Shown piece by piece: positions 1 to 8,469 of a stretch of 64,000 bases of DNA. The stretch is taken from positions 1-64,000 of the forward strand of contig JBPCKT010000084.1 in the NCBI GenBank assembly GCA_051004015.1, given 5' to 3'. The DNA comes from SXOA01 sp051004015 (GTDB lineage: Bacteria > Planctomycetota > Planctomycetia > Pirellulales > Pirellulaceae). Position 1 is the first letter of the stretch; each line of letters begins with the position of its first letter. The notes beneath the pieces were generated by a model that had not been told where the DNA came from, ran no database searches, and saw only the letters and a program-made list of their open reading frames with translations. A program made the translations under genes and the position numbers.

Positions 1-95
1 TTCTCTTGACCAGAAACGGGTTGGCGCGAAAAGGATGCAAACAGAAGGAGTAAGGCTACCCCTACCACCGCGGCCGAAATATACACTTTGTTCAT
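1..95 (-). CDS. Partial exported or membrane protein, N-terminus only
   Basis: An ATG at 95-93 (minus) opens a frame that runs off the left edge. It has a strong Shine-Dalgarno (AAGGAG) about 8 bases upstream. The 31 visible residues begin MNKVYISAAVVGVALLLLF and end near SGQE. This is a short basic start, a long hydrophobic core and then polar residues, typical of a signal peptide or membrane anchor. The mature domain lies outside the window, so no function can be assigned. Confidence 0.6.
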   Translation of the reverse strand, partial: MNKVYISAAVVGVALLLLFASFSRQPVSGQE

Positions 96-1060
96 GGCTA
101 TCGCTCCTTGAGACTTGTGCGCCGAACCATTGTTTATCTAGAACGCGTCTGCATTGTACCCATCGCCAATTTGCCCGTCGAATCAAAAGTCCTTTGCCTG
201 GTTGACTTTCGCAAAGACTCTTGTGTACACTACTGAACGTGTTATACAGACGAGGCGCGTGTTGCGCGCAGCACGCGCTCCGTCTGTGTAACGCGCCTTT
301 TGCCGGACAAACGCCGACAGGAGAACACTGGCCCGCGGTTTGGGAAGAGTGGACATGCCGACGGCTTTGGAAAGGAATTTTTCCGCTGCAAACCACTACT
401 CGGCGGGCAGTTCCACTTCGCCTCGACCACACAACGCTATCATGCACTTCAAATCGTGACGACGCCGACCCCTCGCAAGAGGAAAATATTCTTTTGTTCC
501 AGTGAATAAACGTACCGTATGGCGCATCTTACTGGGGTGGCGTGCGTTCACGGTGCCTGGCGACGGGACGTTCATACTTTAGAGGGGGACGAGTACCCCT
601 GGTGTTGAATTGGGAGAGCACCAATTCAACACGGACCCTGTTTTTGCATAGGGAGAGGGGTGTTGAATCGGGGGGGTGTGAATTCAACAGGAAGTCCGCG
701 AGTGGAGATTGGGGATTGGCGGTAATCGGCTCCCCGTAGGATGGGACTCCAGTCCCGTCCGAAATCGAACCGGACGGGACTGGAGTCCCATCCTACGGGG
801 GCTTTGGGTTTGGAAAAAACTCTTATGGAGTTTGTGGAAGCGGAGGTGAATAAGATTTTGGGAGCGTGAATCGACTTACGACGATGTGAATCAACGGAAA
901 TAGTGGACAAATAATAACTTATGGAAACCAGGCTCGCCGTAAGTCCATGAAAAGGAAGTCCTGAATCATGAATAAAAACAGTGCTTTCGGGGGGAGGCGA
1001 AGCGAAGCAAAACCCTTATGGGCCCTTCGCTCGGCGGCGCTGGTGCGGGCGCTTCCGGTG
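96..1060. other. Long intergenic region with palindromic repeats, no gene
   Basis: I find no convincing coding sequence here. The short frames lack ribosome sites and run through palindromes. Two structured elements stand out. Positions 600-690 hold nested inverted repeats built on GGTGTTGAATT and AATTCAACA. Positions 736-796 form a nearly perfect long hairpin whose arms begin GTAGGATGGGACTCC. Both have relatives elsewhere in the window (35.4 kb; 27.6, 31.2 and 32.9 kb). Confidence 0.7.
736..796. repeat. Dispersed palindrome, GTAGGATGGGACTCC family, intergenic copy
   Basis: A 61-bp inverted repeat with arms of about 26 bp. The left arm begins GTAGGATGGGACTCCAGTCC, the right arm is its reverse complement, and an AT-richer 9-base loop separates them. 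Related copies occur at 27609 (half element), 31212-31268 (inside a gene) and 32938-32987 (directly after a stop codon). The spread and arm conservation point to a mobile palindromic repeat rather than a terminator specific to one gene. Confidence 0.8.
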
Positions 1061-2554
1061 CTAAGCCATGATTTCCCTTATCGGCGTCCCGAAGTCCAAA
1101 TCCAGCCGCTTGCGGCCGGGGATTTCCATGTGGCGGTGGTCGAGGCCGAGGAGGTGGAAGGTGGTGGCGTGGAGGTCGGTGACGTAGTGCCGGTTTTCCA
1201 CGGCGTGGAAGCCGAGTTCGTCGGTTGCGCCGTGGACGATGCCTCCCTGGATGCCGCCGCCGGCGAGGGCGACCGAGAAGCCGTAAGGGTGATGGTCCCG
1301 GCCGTTGGAGCTTTCGGCTCCCGGGGTGCGGCCGAACTCCGTGCCGATGACAACGAGGGTTTCATCCAGCAGGCCGCGCTGCTTGAGGTCGGCGAGAAGG
1401 CCGGCAATCGGCTGGTCGACTTGCTTGCAGAGAGCCGAGTGACCTGCTTTCAGATTACTGTGGGCATCCCAAGCGCCGGCTCCGCCGTTGCTGCCGTGGA
1501 AGATTTGGACAAACCGAACTCCCCGCTCCACCAGCCGGCGGGCGACGAGGCACTGCTGGCCGAAGGTGCGAGTCTCGTTTTGATCGAGGCCATAAAGCTT
1601 CTGGCCGGCGGCTGTTTCGGCCGCGATGTCCACGACTTCGGGCACGGCTTTCTGCATGTGGAAGGCCAACTCGTAGGAACGGATGCGGGCCCGGACCGCG
1701 GGGTCGTCCGGGTATTCCACCGCGGCAATCTGGTTGAGCCGATGGAGCAGGCCGAATTCGCTGATTTGTTCCTCGCGGAAGACTTCCTTCTCGGGAATCG
1801 CGAACGGCAGCGCCGTGGCGGGGTCGGTAGAAAGCTGAATGCCGGCGTGCTCCGGGCCGAGGTAGTTCGCCCCATGCCCCTGCATCCCGCCGCAGCAATC
1901 GGCCAGCGGCGTGCCCAGGACGCAGTAACTCGGCAAATTGTCGTTCAGCGAACCCAGTCCCCAATGGGCCCACGAGCCGATGGTGGGAAACGGCCCTTCC
2001 ACCGCGTGCCGGCCGGTATGGAACTGCAACTGCGCCCCGTGGTCGTTGTCCGTGGTCCACATCGAGCGGACGATGGCCAGGTCGTCCACATGCCGGCCCA
2101 GATGGGGGAACCAGTCGCTCATCGCAATGCCGCTCTGCCCGCGCTTCCCAAAGCCGACTTGCAGGGGATAGATCGTGGGCTGGACCTTGTGCTGGCCGGG
2201 AACGAATTCCTTGAGGTTGCGTTTGAGGTACGGCGAATCGAGCACCGCCTTGTACGGACTTTCCGCGATCGTCTTCCCCGCATGTTCATTCAGAGCCGGC
2301 TTGGGGTCGAACGACTCCATGTGGCTCATCCCGCCGACGAGGAAGATCCAAATGACGTTCTTGGCTTTGGGCTTGGGCTGGGAGGGAGCTTCGTTGCCAC
2401 GGGCCATGTTCTCCTTGGCCAGCATCGCGCCAAGAGCCACGCCGGCGAAGCCCATGCCGATGTCGGAGAGGAAGGCACGCCTGGAAGGTCTCTCACGGAG
2501 GCGCGGAGGCGCAGAGGAAGGAAAGGGAGAAGCGGTAGTTGGGTTGCTCGTCAT
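1061..2554 (-). CDS. DUF1501 family protein, Tat-exported
   Basis: About 497 residues. The N-terminus carries a twin-arginine signal (RPSRRAFLSDIG) followed by a hydrophobic stretch (GFAGVALGAML), so export in folded form by the Tat system is likely. The body has the DUF1501 pattern: VIWIFLVGGMSHMESFDPKP near the start, WTTDNDHGAQLQFHTGRH in the middle, and TEFGRTPG..GRDHHP near the end. This family is very abundant in planctomycetes, is related to the alkaline phosphatase/sulfatase fold, and usually has no known substrate. The DUF1549/DUF1553 partner often found next door is absent. The start is uncertain: the frame extends 16 codons further upstream, but I chose the Met that gives a normal Tat leader. 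Confidence 0.88.
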   Translation of the reverse strand: MTSNPTTASPFPSSAPPRLRERPSRRAFLSDIGMGFAGVALGAMLAKENMARGNEAPSQPKPKAKNVIWIFLVGGMSHMESFDPKPALNEHAGKTIAESPYKAVLDSPYLKRNLKEFVPGQHKVQPTIYPLQVGFGKRGQSGIAMSDWFPHLGRHVDDLAIVRSMWTTDNDHGAQLQFHTGRHAVEGPFPTIGSWAHWGLGSLNDNLPSYCVLGTPLADCCGGMQGHGANYLGPEHAGIQLSTDPATALPFAIPEKEVFREEQISEFGLLHRLNQIAAVEYPDDPAVRARIRSYELAFHMQKAVPEVVDIAAETAAGQKLYGLDQNETRTFGQQCLVARRLVERGVRFVQIFHGSNGGAGAWDAHSNLKAGHSALCKQVDQPIAGLLADLKQRGLLDETLVVIGTEFGRTPGAESSNGRDHHPYGFSVALAGGGIQGGIVHGATDELGFHAVENRHYVTDLHATTFHLLGLDHRHMEIPGRKRLDLDFGTPIREIMA

Positions 2555-2608
2555 ATCGATTGTTCCAGCATCCATCTTCGCTACTCGACCGACGACGGTC
2601 AATCTGTG

Positions 2609-2713
2609 CCACCACTAACCCGAAGCGCAAGCGAAGGAGTCAAGGCCGAACGGCCAACAAGCGGCCACTATCCTCTCCACTGCGTAACTCCCTCGCTCGC
2701 GCGTCGGGCTAGT
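2609..2713. repeat. Inverted repeat of the CTAGCCCGACGCGCGAGCGAGGG type
   Basis: Between the DUF1501 gene and the pyrK-like gene, the segment starting ACTAACCCGAAGCGCAAGCG is an imperfect reverse complement of the segment ending CGCTCGCGCGTCGGGCTAGT about 80 bp later. A single related arm (CTAGCCCGAGGCGGGAGCGAGGG) occurs at 41163-41186. This is a dispersed stem-loop family. A terminator role for the flanking minus-strand gene is possible but there is no T-run. Confidence 0.55.
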
Positions 2714-2734
2714 GTTTGTGCCAGGGTCGCAGGA

Positions 2735-3652
2735 TTACCACTCAATCATGGCCGCATCAAAGACCGGTCCTTCCACGCAGGTTCGCTTGTAGTCCCATTC
2801 CCCCTCCGAAGTGCGGACCTTGGCGACGCAGGTGAAGCAGATGCCGATGCCGCAGGCCATGGGTGTTTCCAGGGAGACCTGACAGGGGATGTTTTTCGCC
2901 ACGGCGATTTTGGCGACGGCTTCCATCATGGGTTCGGGGCCGCAACAGACGATGCGGAGGGGAGGGGACAGGGGGCTGGGAACTGGGGGCTGGGGACGAA
3001 GTTCTGCGGGCGTCACCTGCCTTCTGCCTCCTGCCTCCTGCAACACTTGGCTCAGCAGGTCCGTGACCAGTCCGTGATGCCCCCTCGAGCCGTCGTCGGT
3101 GGCAATTCGGACCTCGACGCCAAGCTGTTCAAAGTCGTTCACGCCGGCGAGATAATCCGCGGTGCGGGCGCCGTAGCAGAAGGTGATTTGCTTCGCCCGC
3201 GGCACCTGGCGCGGAGGCGTCCCGAACTGCTGCCGGCCAAGGTATTCTTTGGCCAGCGCGAGGAACGGCGTCTGGCCGATTCCGCCGGCAACCATCACCA
3301 GATGTTCTGTTGGTTGTGGCAGAAAGCCGTTGCCGAGCGGACCCCAGACGTCGACCCGCTGGCCGGGGCGGAATTCTTGCAGCCGCGTGGTGAGCTTTCC
3401 CTTGACGAGGTAGACCACGTCCAGGCAGTCGCCTGCCACGTCGTACATGGCCAGCGGGCGGCCGATGAGCGGATCGTTGCAATCGGCGAGGCGGAGCATC
3501 AAGAATTGGCCGGGCAGAATCCGCTGGGCAATCGCCGGGCTGCGGAAGCGGAGGCGAAAGGTTTCCCTCGCCAAGAGGACGTTCTTCACAATCTCCACGT
3601 TCTGCTGGCAAGCGGAGTCGGCGTAGAACGGGGCATGCAGCGGGCTGGTCAC
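2735..3652 (-). CDS. pyrK: PyrK-like dihydroorotate dehydrogenase electron-transfer subunit
   Basis: 305 residues. An FAD-binding ferredoxin-reductase barrel comes first (RPLAMYDV, GPLGNGF), then a nucleotide-binding domain (VAGGIGQTPFLALA, CCGPEPMM), then a C-terminal 2Fe-2S cysteine cluster (ACGIGICFTC with a later Cys in KRTC). This is the PyrK layout: it passes electrons from the dihydroorotate dehydrogenase flavin to NAD in pyrimidine synthesis. The catalytic PyrD partner is not in the window. The start is a GTG that overlaps the upstream pseudouridine-synthase stop (GTGA), so the two are translationally coupled. A Pro/Arg/Gln-rich insert (around QEAGGRRQVTP to PLSPPLR) is encoded by short tandem repeats and looks like an in-frame insertion absent from typical PyrK. 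Confidence 0.85.
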   Translation of the reverse strand: MTSPLHAPFYADSACQQNVEIVKNVLLARETFRLRFRSPAIAQRILPGQFLMLRLADCNDPLIGRPLAMYDVAGDCLDVVYLVKGKLTTRLQEFRPGQRVDVWGPLGNGFLPQPTEHLVMVAGGIGQTPFLALAKEYLGRQQFGTPPRQVPRAKQITFCYGARTADYLAGVNDFEQLGVEVRIATDDGSRGHHGLVTDLLSQVLQEAGGRRQVTPAELRPQPPVPSPLSPPLRIVCCGPEPMMEAVAKIAVAKNIPCQVSLETPMACGIGICFTCVAKVRTSEGEWDYKRTCVEGPVFDAAMIEW

Positions 3653-5232
3653 GGCCTTCCTTTTCCTTTGGGCTTGAATCCTTTCTTTCCACCGAATTTA
3701 CTCCCCGGCTTGCCGCGGAATTTCTTCCCCGGTCCGCCGCCGAATTTTGCGCCATGCCCGCCGCTGCCCGATGATGCACCCTCCGGCCGTGGAGCGAACT
3801 TTCGAACCGACTTACCAGTCGGACGAGCGGACGATTTCGTTCCAGGTTTGCCGGCTGCCTTGGGAGTGAACTTCACCTTGCCTCCGCGGCGGCCGAACTT
3901 GCGAGCCGGCTTATCGCCGGCACCACGAGGCTCGAAGGGACGTTTGATGAATTTTTTTCCCGGCTTGGGCCCAGGTTCGCCCCCTTGCTCACGACGTGTC
4001 GGCCGCGGACGCACAGGGGGAGGCAGTGCTTCCTCGGCTTCACCAAGGTCCTCGACCTCGAGCTCACTCTCTAGTCCCGTTTCGTCATCGCCTTCCTCTT
4101 CACTGCCTTCCACTTCGTAGTCCAGCACATCCCCCGGCACGACAGCCGCGTCGTCCTCGGAGAAACCGGAGATTTCCACCATCTCCTCGTCGGTCGTAGC
4201 GGCGAAGTCATCCACTTCCAAGTCGCCGTCGTCATCACCGCCAGCGAGTTGTGGAATTACGTTATGGCGAGGCAAAGCGAGAACGGGCGGCTCCCGGCTA
4301 GTATCAGGGGGCTTACGCCCCCCGCTCGCCTTTTCTGTCCCCTGTCTCCTGTCTCCTGTCCCCTTCTTCCTCGTCTCGTGCATCAGGCCGTCGACTTCGA
4401 CCTGCGTCAGCTTTCGCCAGGCGGCCAGCGGCAGGTCCCCCAGCTTGAGTTGCCCTATGCCGACGCGGCGGAGTTTGAGGACCTTGTGGCCAACGCGGGC
4501 CAGAATGCGGCGAATCTCGCGGTTGCGGCCTTCGTTCAGGACCATGATCATGTCGGTGCTCTGCTTGTGCCGCCCCTTGATCACGATCCGCTGCACGCGG
4601 CAGACGCCGTCCGAGAGGTGGATGCCGCGGCGGAGCTTGTTCAGCTTCTCCTCGCCCGGTTCGCCGGCGACGCGAACGAGGTACGTCTTTTCCACACCAT
4701 AGCGCGGATGCGTCAACCGGTTGGCAAACTCGCCATCATTGGTCAGCAGGATCAGCCCTTCGCTGCTGCGGTCGAGGCGGCCGACGGCGAACAGCCGGGC
4801 GTCGGTAGGAACGAGGTCAATTACCCGCTCGCGGCCGCTGGGATCGAAGTTCGTGGTGACGACTCCTTCCGGCTTGTTGACGGCGAAGTACATCCGCTCG
4901 GGCCGCTTGAGAGTTTCGCCATCGACGCGGATTTCCTGCTTGAATGGGTCGACCTTCGTCCCCAGCTTTGTGACGACCTGCTTATCCACTTCCACTCGCC
5001 CGTCGGTGATCAGCACTTCGCAATCCCGCCGGCTGCCGACGCCCATGGCGGCCAGCACTTTCTGCAAGCGCTCCTCCGGGCCGGTAGCTGCTTCGCGACC
5101 TTCCTGCGGACCTCGTCCCTTCCAGTCACGGGGCGTATCGCCGCGGCGGAAGTGCTTCTTGTTGGCGGGGCGGCGAGAGCCGGAATCGCGTTTATCGAAA
5201 CCGGGCTTTTGGAATCTAGGCGGGCGAGGCAT
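3649..5232 (-). CDS. rluB: RsuA/RluB-family 23S rRNA pseudouridine synthase with long low-complexity tail
   Basis: About 527 residues from the ATG at 5232. Residues about 53-110 form an S4 RNA-binding domain (ERLQKVLAAMGVGSRRDCE). The catalytic domain follows, with FAVNKPEGVV and the motif GRLDRSSEGL, whose Asp (about residue 154) is the nucleophile of this family. The C-terminal 40 percent is not part of the usual enzyme: an acidic stretch (DDDGDLEVDDF, GSEEEGDDETG) is followed by a Lys/Arg/Gly/Pro-rich tail. That tail may bind RNA, by analogy with other basic tails. The segment around GTGDRRQGTEKASGGRKPPD is encoded by tandem GACAGG repeats and a GGGGGCTTACGCCCCCC palindrome, which suggests repeat insertion inside the gene. 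RluB versus RluE/RluF/RsuA is not resolved. Confidence 0.88.
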   Translation of the reverse strand: MPRPPRFQKPGFDKRDSGSRRPANKKHFRRGDTPRDWKGRGPQEGREAATGPEERLQKVLAAMGVGSRRDCEVLITDGRVEVDKQVVTKLGTKVDPFKQEIRVDGETLKRPERMYFAVNKPEGVVTTNFDPSGRERVIDLVPTDARLFAVGRLDRSSEGLILLTNDGEFANRLTHPRYGVEKTYLVRVAGEPGEEKLNKLRRGIHLSDGVCRVQRIVIKGRHKQSTDMIMVLNEGRNREIRRILARVGHKVLKLRRVGIGQLKLGDLPLAAWRKLTQVEVDGLMHETRKKGTGDRRQGTEKASGGRKPPDTSREPPVLALPRHNVIPQLAGGDDDGDLEVDDFAATTDEEMVEISGFSEDDAAVVPGDVLDYEVEGSEEEGDDETGLESELEVEDLGEAEEALPPPVRPRPTRREQGGEPGPKPGKKFIKRPFEPRGAGDKPARKFGRRGGKVKFTPKAAGKPGTKSSARPTGKSVRKFAPRPEGASSGSGGHGAKFGGGPGKKFRGKPGSKFGGKKGFKPKGKGRP

Positions 5233-5289
5233 GGATGCACAACTTGCGGAGAGGACGGGCGAACAAGCCACATTCTACTGCTGAAGAGC

Positions 5290-5440
5290 CTGGAGGCTAA
5301 GGAGAGGAATGCTGAGCGACAAGCGAAAAGACGCGGGAGAATGGCCGCGAAAAACGCAAAAAATCGCAAAGAGTGATTGCAAGTTCCTTTTTTTGCGACT
5401 CTTTGTGTTTTTCGTGGCCATCCCGCTGCCGATCGTCATT
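5290..5440. repeat. Inverted repeat, GGCCACGAAAAACACAAAGAGT type
   Basis: Between two minus-strand genes, the segment ATGGCCGCGAAAAACGCAAA..GCAAAGAGT is followed about 30 bp later by its near reverse complement (ACTCTTTGTGTTTTTCGTGG). This can form one large stem-loop. It resembles dispersed repeats seen in other planctomycete sequences (general recollection, not checked). It is unlikely to be coding. Confidence 0.5.
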
Positions 5441-6044
5441 CGTCCGCTTCAATGCTCTCCATCCACGCCATAAGCCGGTCGTGCTCGGCGAGGGACGACA
5501 GCAGCAAATCGGCCTGTTCATGGTTGGGATACTCATGGGGCGCGACCGGATTAGTCAGCAGTACCGTCCGCACACCCGCGCCACGGCCGGAGAGAACGTC
5601 AAATCGGTAGTCGCCGATCATGACGACCTGGCGGGGAGGGACGTTCCACCTCTCGCAGATGTGCCGGACTGCCCAAGGGTCCGGCTTGATAGGTCCGTCG
5701 TCACGGGTCAACAAGATGTCGTACTTCAATTGCAGTCGTAGAAGCACCGCGAGAGAAATCTCCCGGCTATTGCGGGTGACAATGCCGATCGGAAGTTTCC
5801 GCTCCTTCGCACGTTCTAAGAGTTGACTCACTCCCGGCAGCAGCGTGGCCCGCTCCGCTCCTTCCACTTCGTGCTTGCGGAGGATCACATGACAACGCGT
5901 GGCATGAGCGGGCGGCAGCGCGGCAATCGATTCCAATATCGGTCCCGGCGGCAGCTCCATCTCGCGCCGCATCAAGTCGAAGTCGAGCTGCGAATCCACC
6001 AACGTGCCGTCGAGGTCGAAAATCAGGCCGCGAACATTCTTCAT
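5436..6044 (-). CDS. HAD-family hydrolase (Gph-like phosphatase)
   Basis: 202 residues from the ATG at 6044. Motif I DLDGTLVDS sits at residues 10-18 with both catalytic Asp. Motif II is the Thr in GIVTRNS. Motif III/IV are the Lys in PIKPDPWA and GDYRFDVLSG. A helical cap lies between motifs I and II. This is the HAD subfamily I layout of phosphoglycolate phosphatase and related small-molecule phosphatases; the substrate cannot be read from sequence. It lies two bases downstream of the MFS transporter stop, so the two are probably co-transcribed. A longer upstream reading frame is a shadow of the transporter and was not used. Confidence 0.85.
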   Translation of the reverse strand: MKNVRGLIFDLDGTLVDSQLDFDLMRREMELPPGPILESIAALPPAHATRCHVILRKHEVEGAERATLLPGVSQLLERAKERKLPIGIVTRNSREISLAVLLRLQLKYDILLTRDDGPIKPDPWAVRHICERWNVPPRQVVMIGDYRFDVLSGRGAGVRTVLLTNPVAPHEYPNHEQADLLLSSLAEHDRLMAWMESIEADE

Positions 6045-6046
6045 GC

Positions 6047-7426
6047 TTAGAGACTCTCGTCGCCGGGCGTGATGACGGTTTTCAAGCGTTCCCGCGGCTC
6101 CTGCAAGGTGGTGCTGATCAGCGCGCCAGCCAGCAGCAAAGCCGTGATTCCATGATAGACCGGATGGAAGCCGATGAGGCCAATCAGGCCACCGACGAGC
6201 GGCGAAAGGAAGATCGGAGCAGCCATGCAAAGGTTGAGCGTGCTGAGGTATCGCGGATGATCCGCTGGGCGGGCAATTTCCAGCGTGTAGTTGTTGAAAG
6301 TCTTCTGGGCTACCGGCGTCATGCCGACCAGCAGAAAGACCATCGCAAAGGCCAGTCCGCCAGTCTGCGGCAGTTGCACGAGAATGAGTGCGAGCTGCGG
6401 AGCAGCGGCGATGAGCAGCGTCAGGATGCGAAGCGACAATCGATTCCCAAAACGGTCGGCGAGTGGGCCGGTGAGAATGCTGAACAGGCCCGTGCCGATG
6501 TTCTGCGCGACGACCCACCACATCAGATAGTCAAAGCCCAGGTGGAGTTTCTCGCGGGCTAGCGCCTGGTAATGCGGGAACAAGACAAGCGAAGTGCTGA
6601 ACAGTGCGGCCACGATTCCCAAGCGGCGGAAATTGGCATCCTCCTGCAAGGTTCGCCAGGCAGTGACGAACGGCTTCCAGAGGGGTTGCGGCGGCTGTTC
6701 ATAGGCATCGGGATGCTCGCGGAGGATCCAGGCGGTCAGGGAGGATATTCCGAAGAGCAGCGTGGAGAACCCGAAAATCCAGTGGAAGTCCGCGCCATCC
6801 TCCCGCAGCCATTGCGGCAGCAGCGTGAAGGCGCAGAGGACCGCGCTCGTCGCACCAATGGAATCCGCAATCATCAGCAGCCGACCGCGGTGCGTGACGC
6901 GAATGAGCTTTCCCTGGATGGTGTTATACGTGAGCTGGTTGATGCCGACCGCCATGAAGAAGGTGGCGTAGAGGACCAGGTAAACCAGTGGGATGAGCCA
7001 CGTGAAGAGGCCGCTGTGGGACTTGATCAGCCCGGGGATAAGCCAGATTGTCGTGAGGACGGCGAAGATAAGCGTCATCGATGACGTCGTCGCTACGAAA
7101 GCCCATTTCTTCCGCGGCATGATCTTGATGCGGCGGGCCATCATCAGCGGCGGCACGCTCTGTCCGAAGCGATTCAGCAGCGGCAGGGCTCCCCGCATCC
7201 AGGCCAGCGCCCACCTGGGAGTCCCCAGCAGCTCGAACGAGTCGAGCACCGCCGGCATGATGCTGCTTTCCGTCTTGAAAATCCAGCCGGTCCGCATCAG
7301 GACGTTGTAGACGACGAGCGTGAGAAAATTATGCTGCTCGTCCGGCCGCGGCTTATCGACTTCCGATGTCAGGGGCGCAAGCGGGGGCTCGTCCTCGTCG
7401 TTCGCATCATGCGCCGCACCACTCAT
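6047..7426 (-). CDS. MFS-type transporter
   Basis: About 459 residues from the ATG at 7426. It has about 11-12 hydrophobic segments, for example LIFAVLTTIWLIPGL, WLIPLVYLVLYATFFMAVG, GLFSILTGPLADRFGNRL and GLAFAMVFLLVGM. The GPLADRFGNR loop is a typical major-facilitator inter-helix motif. Residues 1-30 are acidic and cytoplasmic. The substrate is unknown. It is transcribed with the HAD hydrolase downstream. The frame continues upstream into the glycosylase gene, but the chosen Met removes that non-membrane stretch. Confidence 0.8.
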   Translation of the reverse strand: MSGAAHDANDEDEPPLAPLTSEVDKPRPDEQHNFLTLVVYNVLMRTGWIFKTESSIMPAVLDSFELLGTPRWALAWMRGALPLLNRFGQSVPPLMMARRIKIMPRKKWAFVATTSSMTLIFAVLTTIWLIPGLIKSHSGLFTWLIPLVYLVLYATFFMAVGINQLTYNTIQGKLIRVTHRGRLLMIADSIGATSAVLCAFTLLPQWLREDGADFHWIFGFSTLLFGISSLTAWILREHPDAYEQPPQPLWKPFVTAWRTLQEDANFRRLGIVAALFSTSLVLFPHYQALAREKLHLGFDYLMWWVVAQNIGTGLFSILTGPLADRFGNRLSLRILTLLIAAAPQLALILVQLPQTGGLAFAMVFLLVGMTPVAQKTFNNYTLEIARPADHPRYLSTLNLCMAAPIFLSPLVGGLIGLIGFHPVYHGITALLLAGALISTTLQEPRERLKTVITPGDESL

Positions 7427-7443
7427 AGGGGCAGTATACATCG

Positions 7444-7469
7444 TGGGGCAGGCTGGAAGCCTACCCCAC
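7444..7469. repeat. Dispersed palindrome, GTGGGGTAGGCTTCCAGCC family
   Basis: A 26-bp inverted repeat (arms GTGGGGCAGGC and GCCTACCCCAC) between the glycosylase and transporter genes. It supplies the TAG stop and last codons of the glycosylase. Similar copies lie at 20608-20631 and 42221-42250. Confidence 0.7.
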
Positions 7470-8096
7470 CTTTTTCGCCGCTTTGGCCAAATCCAGACTC
7501 CGCCACAAATACCAGGACGCGAAGGTGGAGTGCGGCGACCAAGGGGCAGCCAGGGCGTGCGCTTCGGCCTTTGTTGGCAGCTCCGCCAGCCCATAGAGGT
7601 TTCGCAGAGCCATCTTGATCCCCAGGTCATCCGGCGGAAAAACATCGGGCCGGCCCAGCGAGAAAATCAGGAACATCTGCGCGGTCCAGCGGCCGATTCC
7701 CTTCACCCGGATCAGTTCTGCGATGACTTCCTCATCGCTCTTTCGCCCCACGGACTTCAATTGAACCGTGCCATCCGCCGCCTTAGCCGCGAGGTCGTGC
7801 AGATAAGCCGCTTTCTGGGGCGAAAGCCCGGCACTCCTTAGTTGTTCCAGCGAGAATCTCGCCAGCACTTCGGGACTCACCCTTTCCGGGGCGATGAGAG
7901 CCTCCAGCTTCGCCCGAATGCTTCGGGCCGCGCTGGTGGAAATCTGCTGGGAGATAATCGAGCGGACCAACATGTCGAAGCGGTTCCGCTGCGGCTTCAG
8001 CGTGTATTTGCCAACCTGCTTCACGACCGCGGCAATCACGGGGTCCGCTTTGCGGAAGTGTCGAGCGGCAGCAGCAGGGTCGATCTTGGCGGGCAT
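7461..8096 (-). CDS. AlkA-type DNA-3-methyladenine glycosylase (HhH-GPD)
   Basis: 211 residues from the ATG at 8096. The helix-hairpin-helix and Gly/Pro/Asp loop are clear: IRVKGIGRWTAQMF, then DVFPPDDLGI with the catalytic Asp. SIISQQIS in the N-terminal half is also typical of this superfamily. The enzyme removes alkylated bases in base excision repair. No Ada-like regulator is fused or adjacent. Its last residues and stop come from a dispersed palindrome. Confidence 0.9.
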   Translation of the reverse strand: MPAKIDPAAAARHFRKADPVIAAVVKQVGKYTLKPQRNRFDMLVRSIISQQISTSAARSIRAKLEALIAPERVSPEVLARFSLEQLRSAGLSPQKAAYLHDLAAKAADGTVQLKSVGRKSDEEVIAELIRVKGIGRWTAQMFLIFSLGRPDVFPPDDLGIKMALRNLYGLAELPTKAEAHALAAPWSPHSTFASWYLWRSLDLAKAAKKVG

Positions 8097-8100
8097 GGAG

Positions 8101-8448
8101 TTAGACCTGTCGATTCTTCTCGTCGACGTGAATAATCCGCGGCTTGTGCGAGCGGAGATCGTCGGGACTGGCAATTCCGTACGCGGCGAGGATGACGATG
8201 TCCCCCGGATGCACCAGGTGCGCCGCCGCCCCATTAATGCAGATGACGCCCGACCCCGGCGGCCCCACCATCGCGTACGTAATCACCCGGCTGCCGGAGG
8301 TGACGTCGTAGATATGCACCTGCTCATACTCGGCGATGTCGGCGGCCTCGAGCAGGCTGGCGTCCACGGTGACGCTCCCCTCGTAATCGAGGTTCGCTTC
8401 CGTCACCGTCGCGCGGTGGATTTTCGAGCGGAGGACCAGGCGGTTCAT
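8101..8448 (-). CDS. panD: Aspartate 1-decarboxylase proenzyme
   Basis: 115 residues, near the usual length. The self-processing site is intact: DYEGSVTVD, cleaved between Gly24 and Ser25 to make the pyruvoyl cofactor. Other family motifs present are NGAAAHLVHPGD and YGIASPDD. PanD makes beta-alanine for pantothenate and CoA. No other pan gene is close; it sits between an alkylation-repair gene and hisG. Confidence 0.96.
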   Translation of the reverse strand: MNRLVLRSKIHRATVTEANLDYEGSVTVDASLLEAADIAEYEQVHIYDVTSGSRVITYAMVGPPGSGVICINGAAAHLVHPGDIVILAAYGIASPDDLRSHKPRIIHVDEKNRQV

Positions 8449-8469
8449 GCAAGATTGATTCGAAAGAGT

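Noticed and set aside
626..910. A 94-codon minus-strand frame in the left intergenic region
   Set aside because: It runs through the GTAGGATGGGACTCC palindrome, has no ribosome site and no known motif.
968..4120. A 1050-codon plus-strand open frame across DUF1501, pyrK and rluB
   Set aside because: It is antisense to three well-recognised minus-strand genes, with GC-rich codon composition typical of shadow frames and no recognisable motif.
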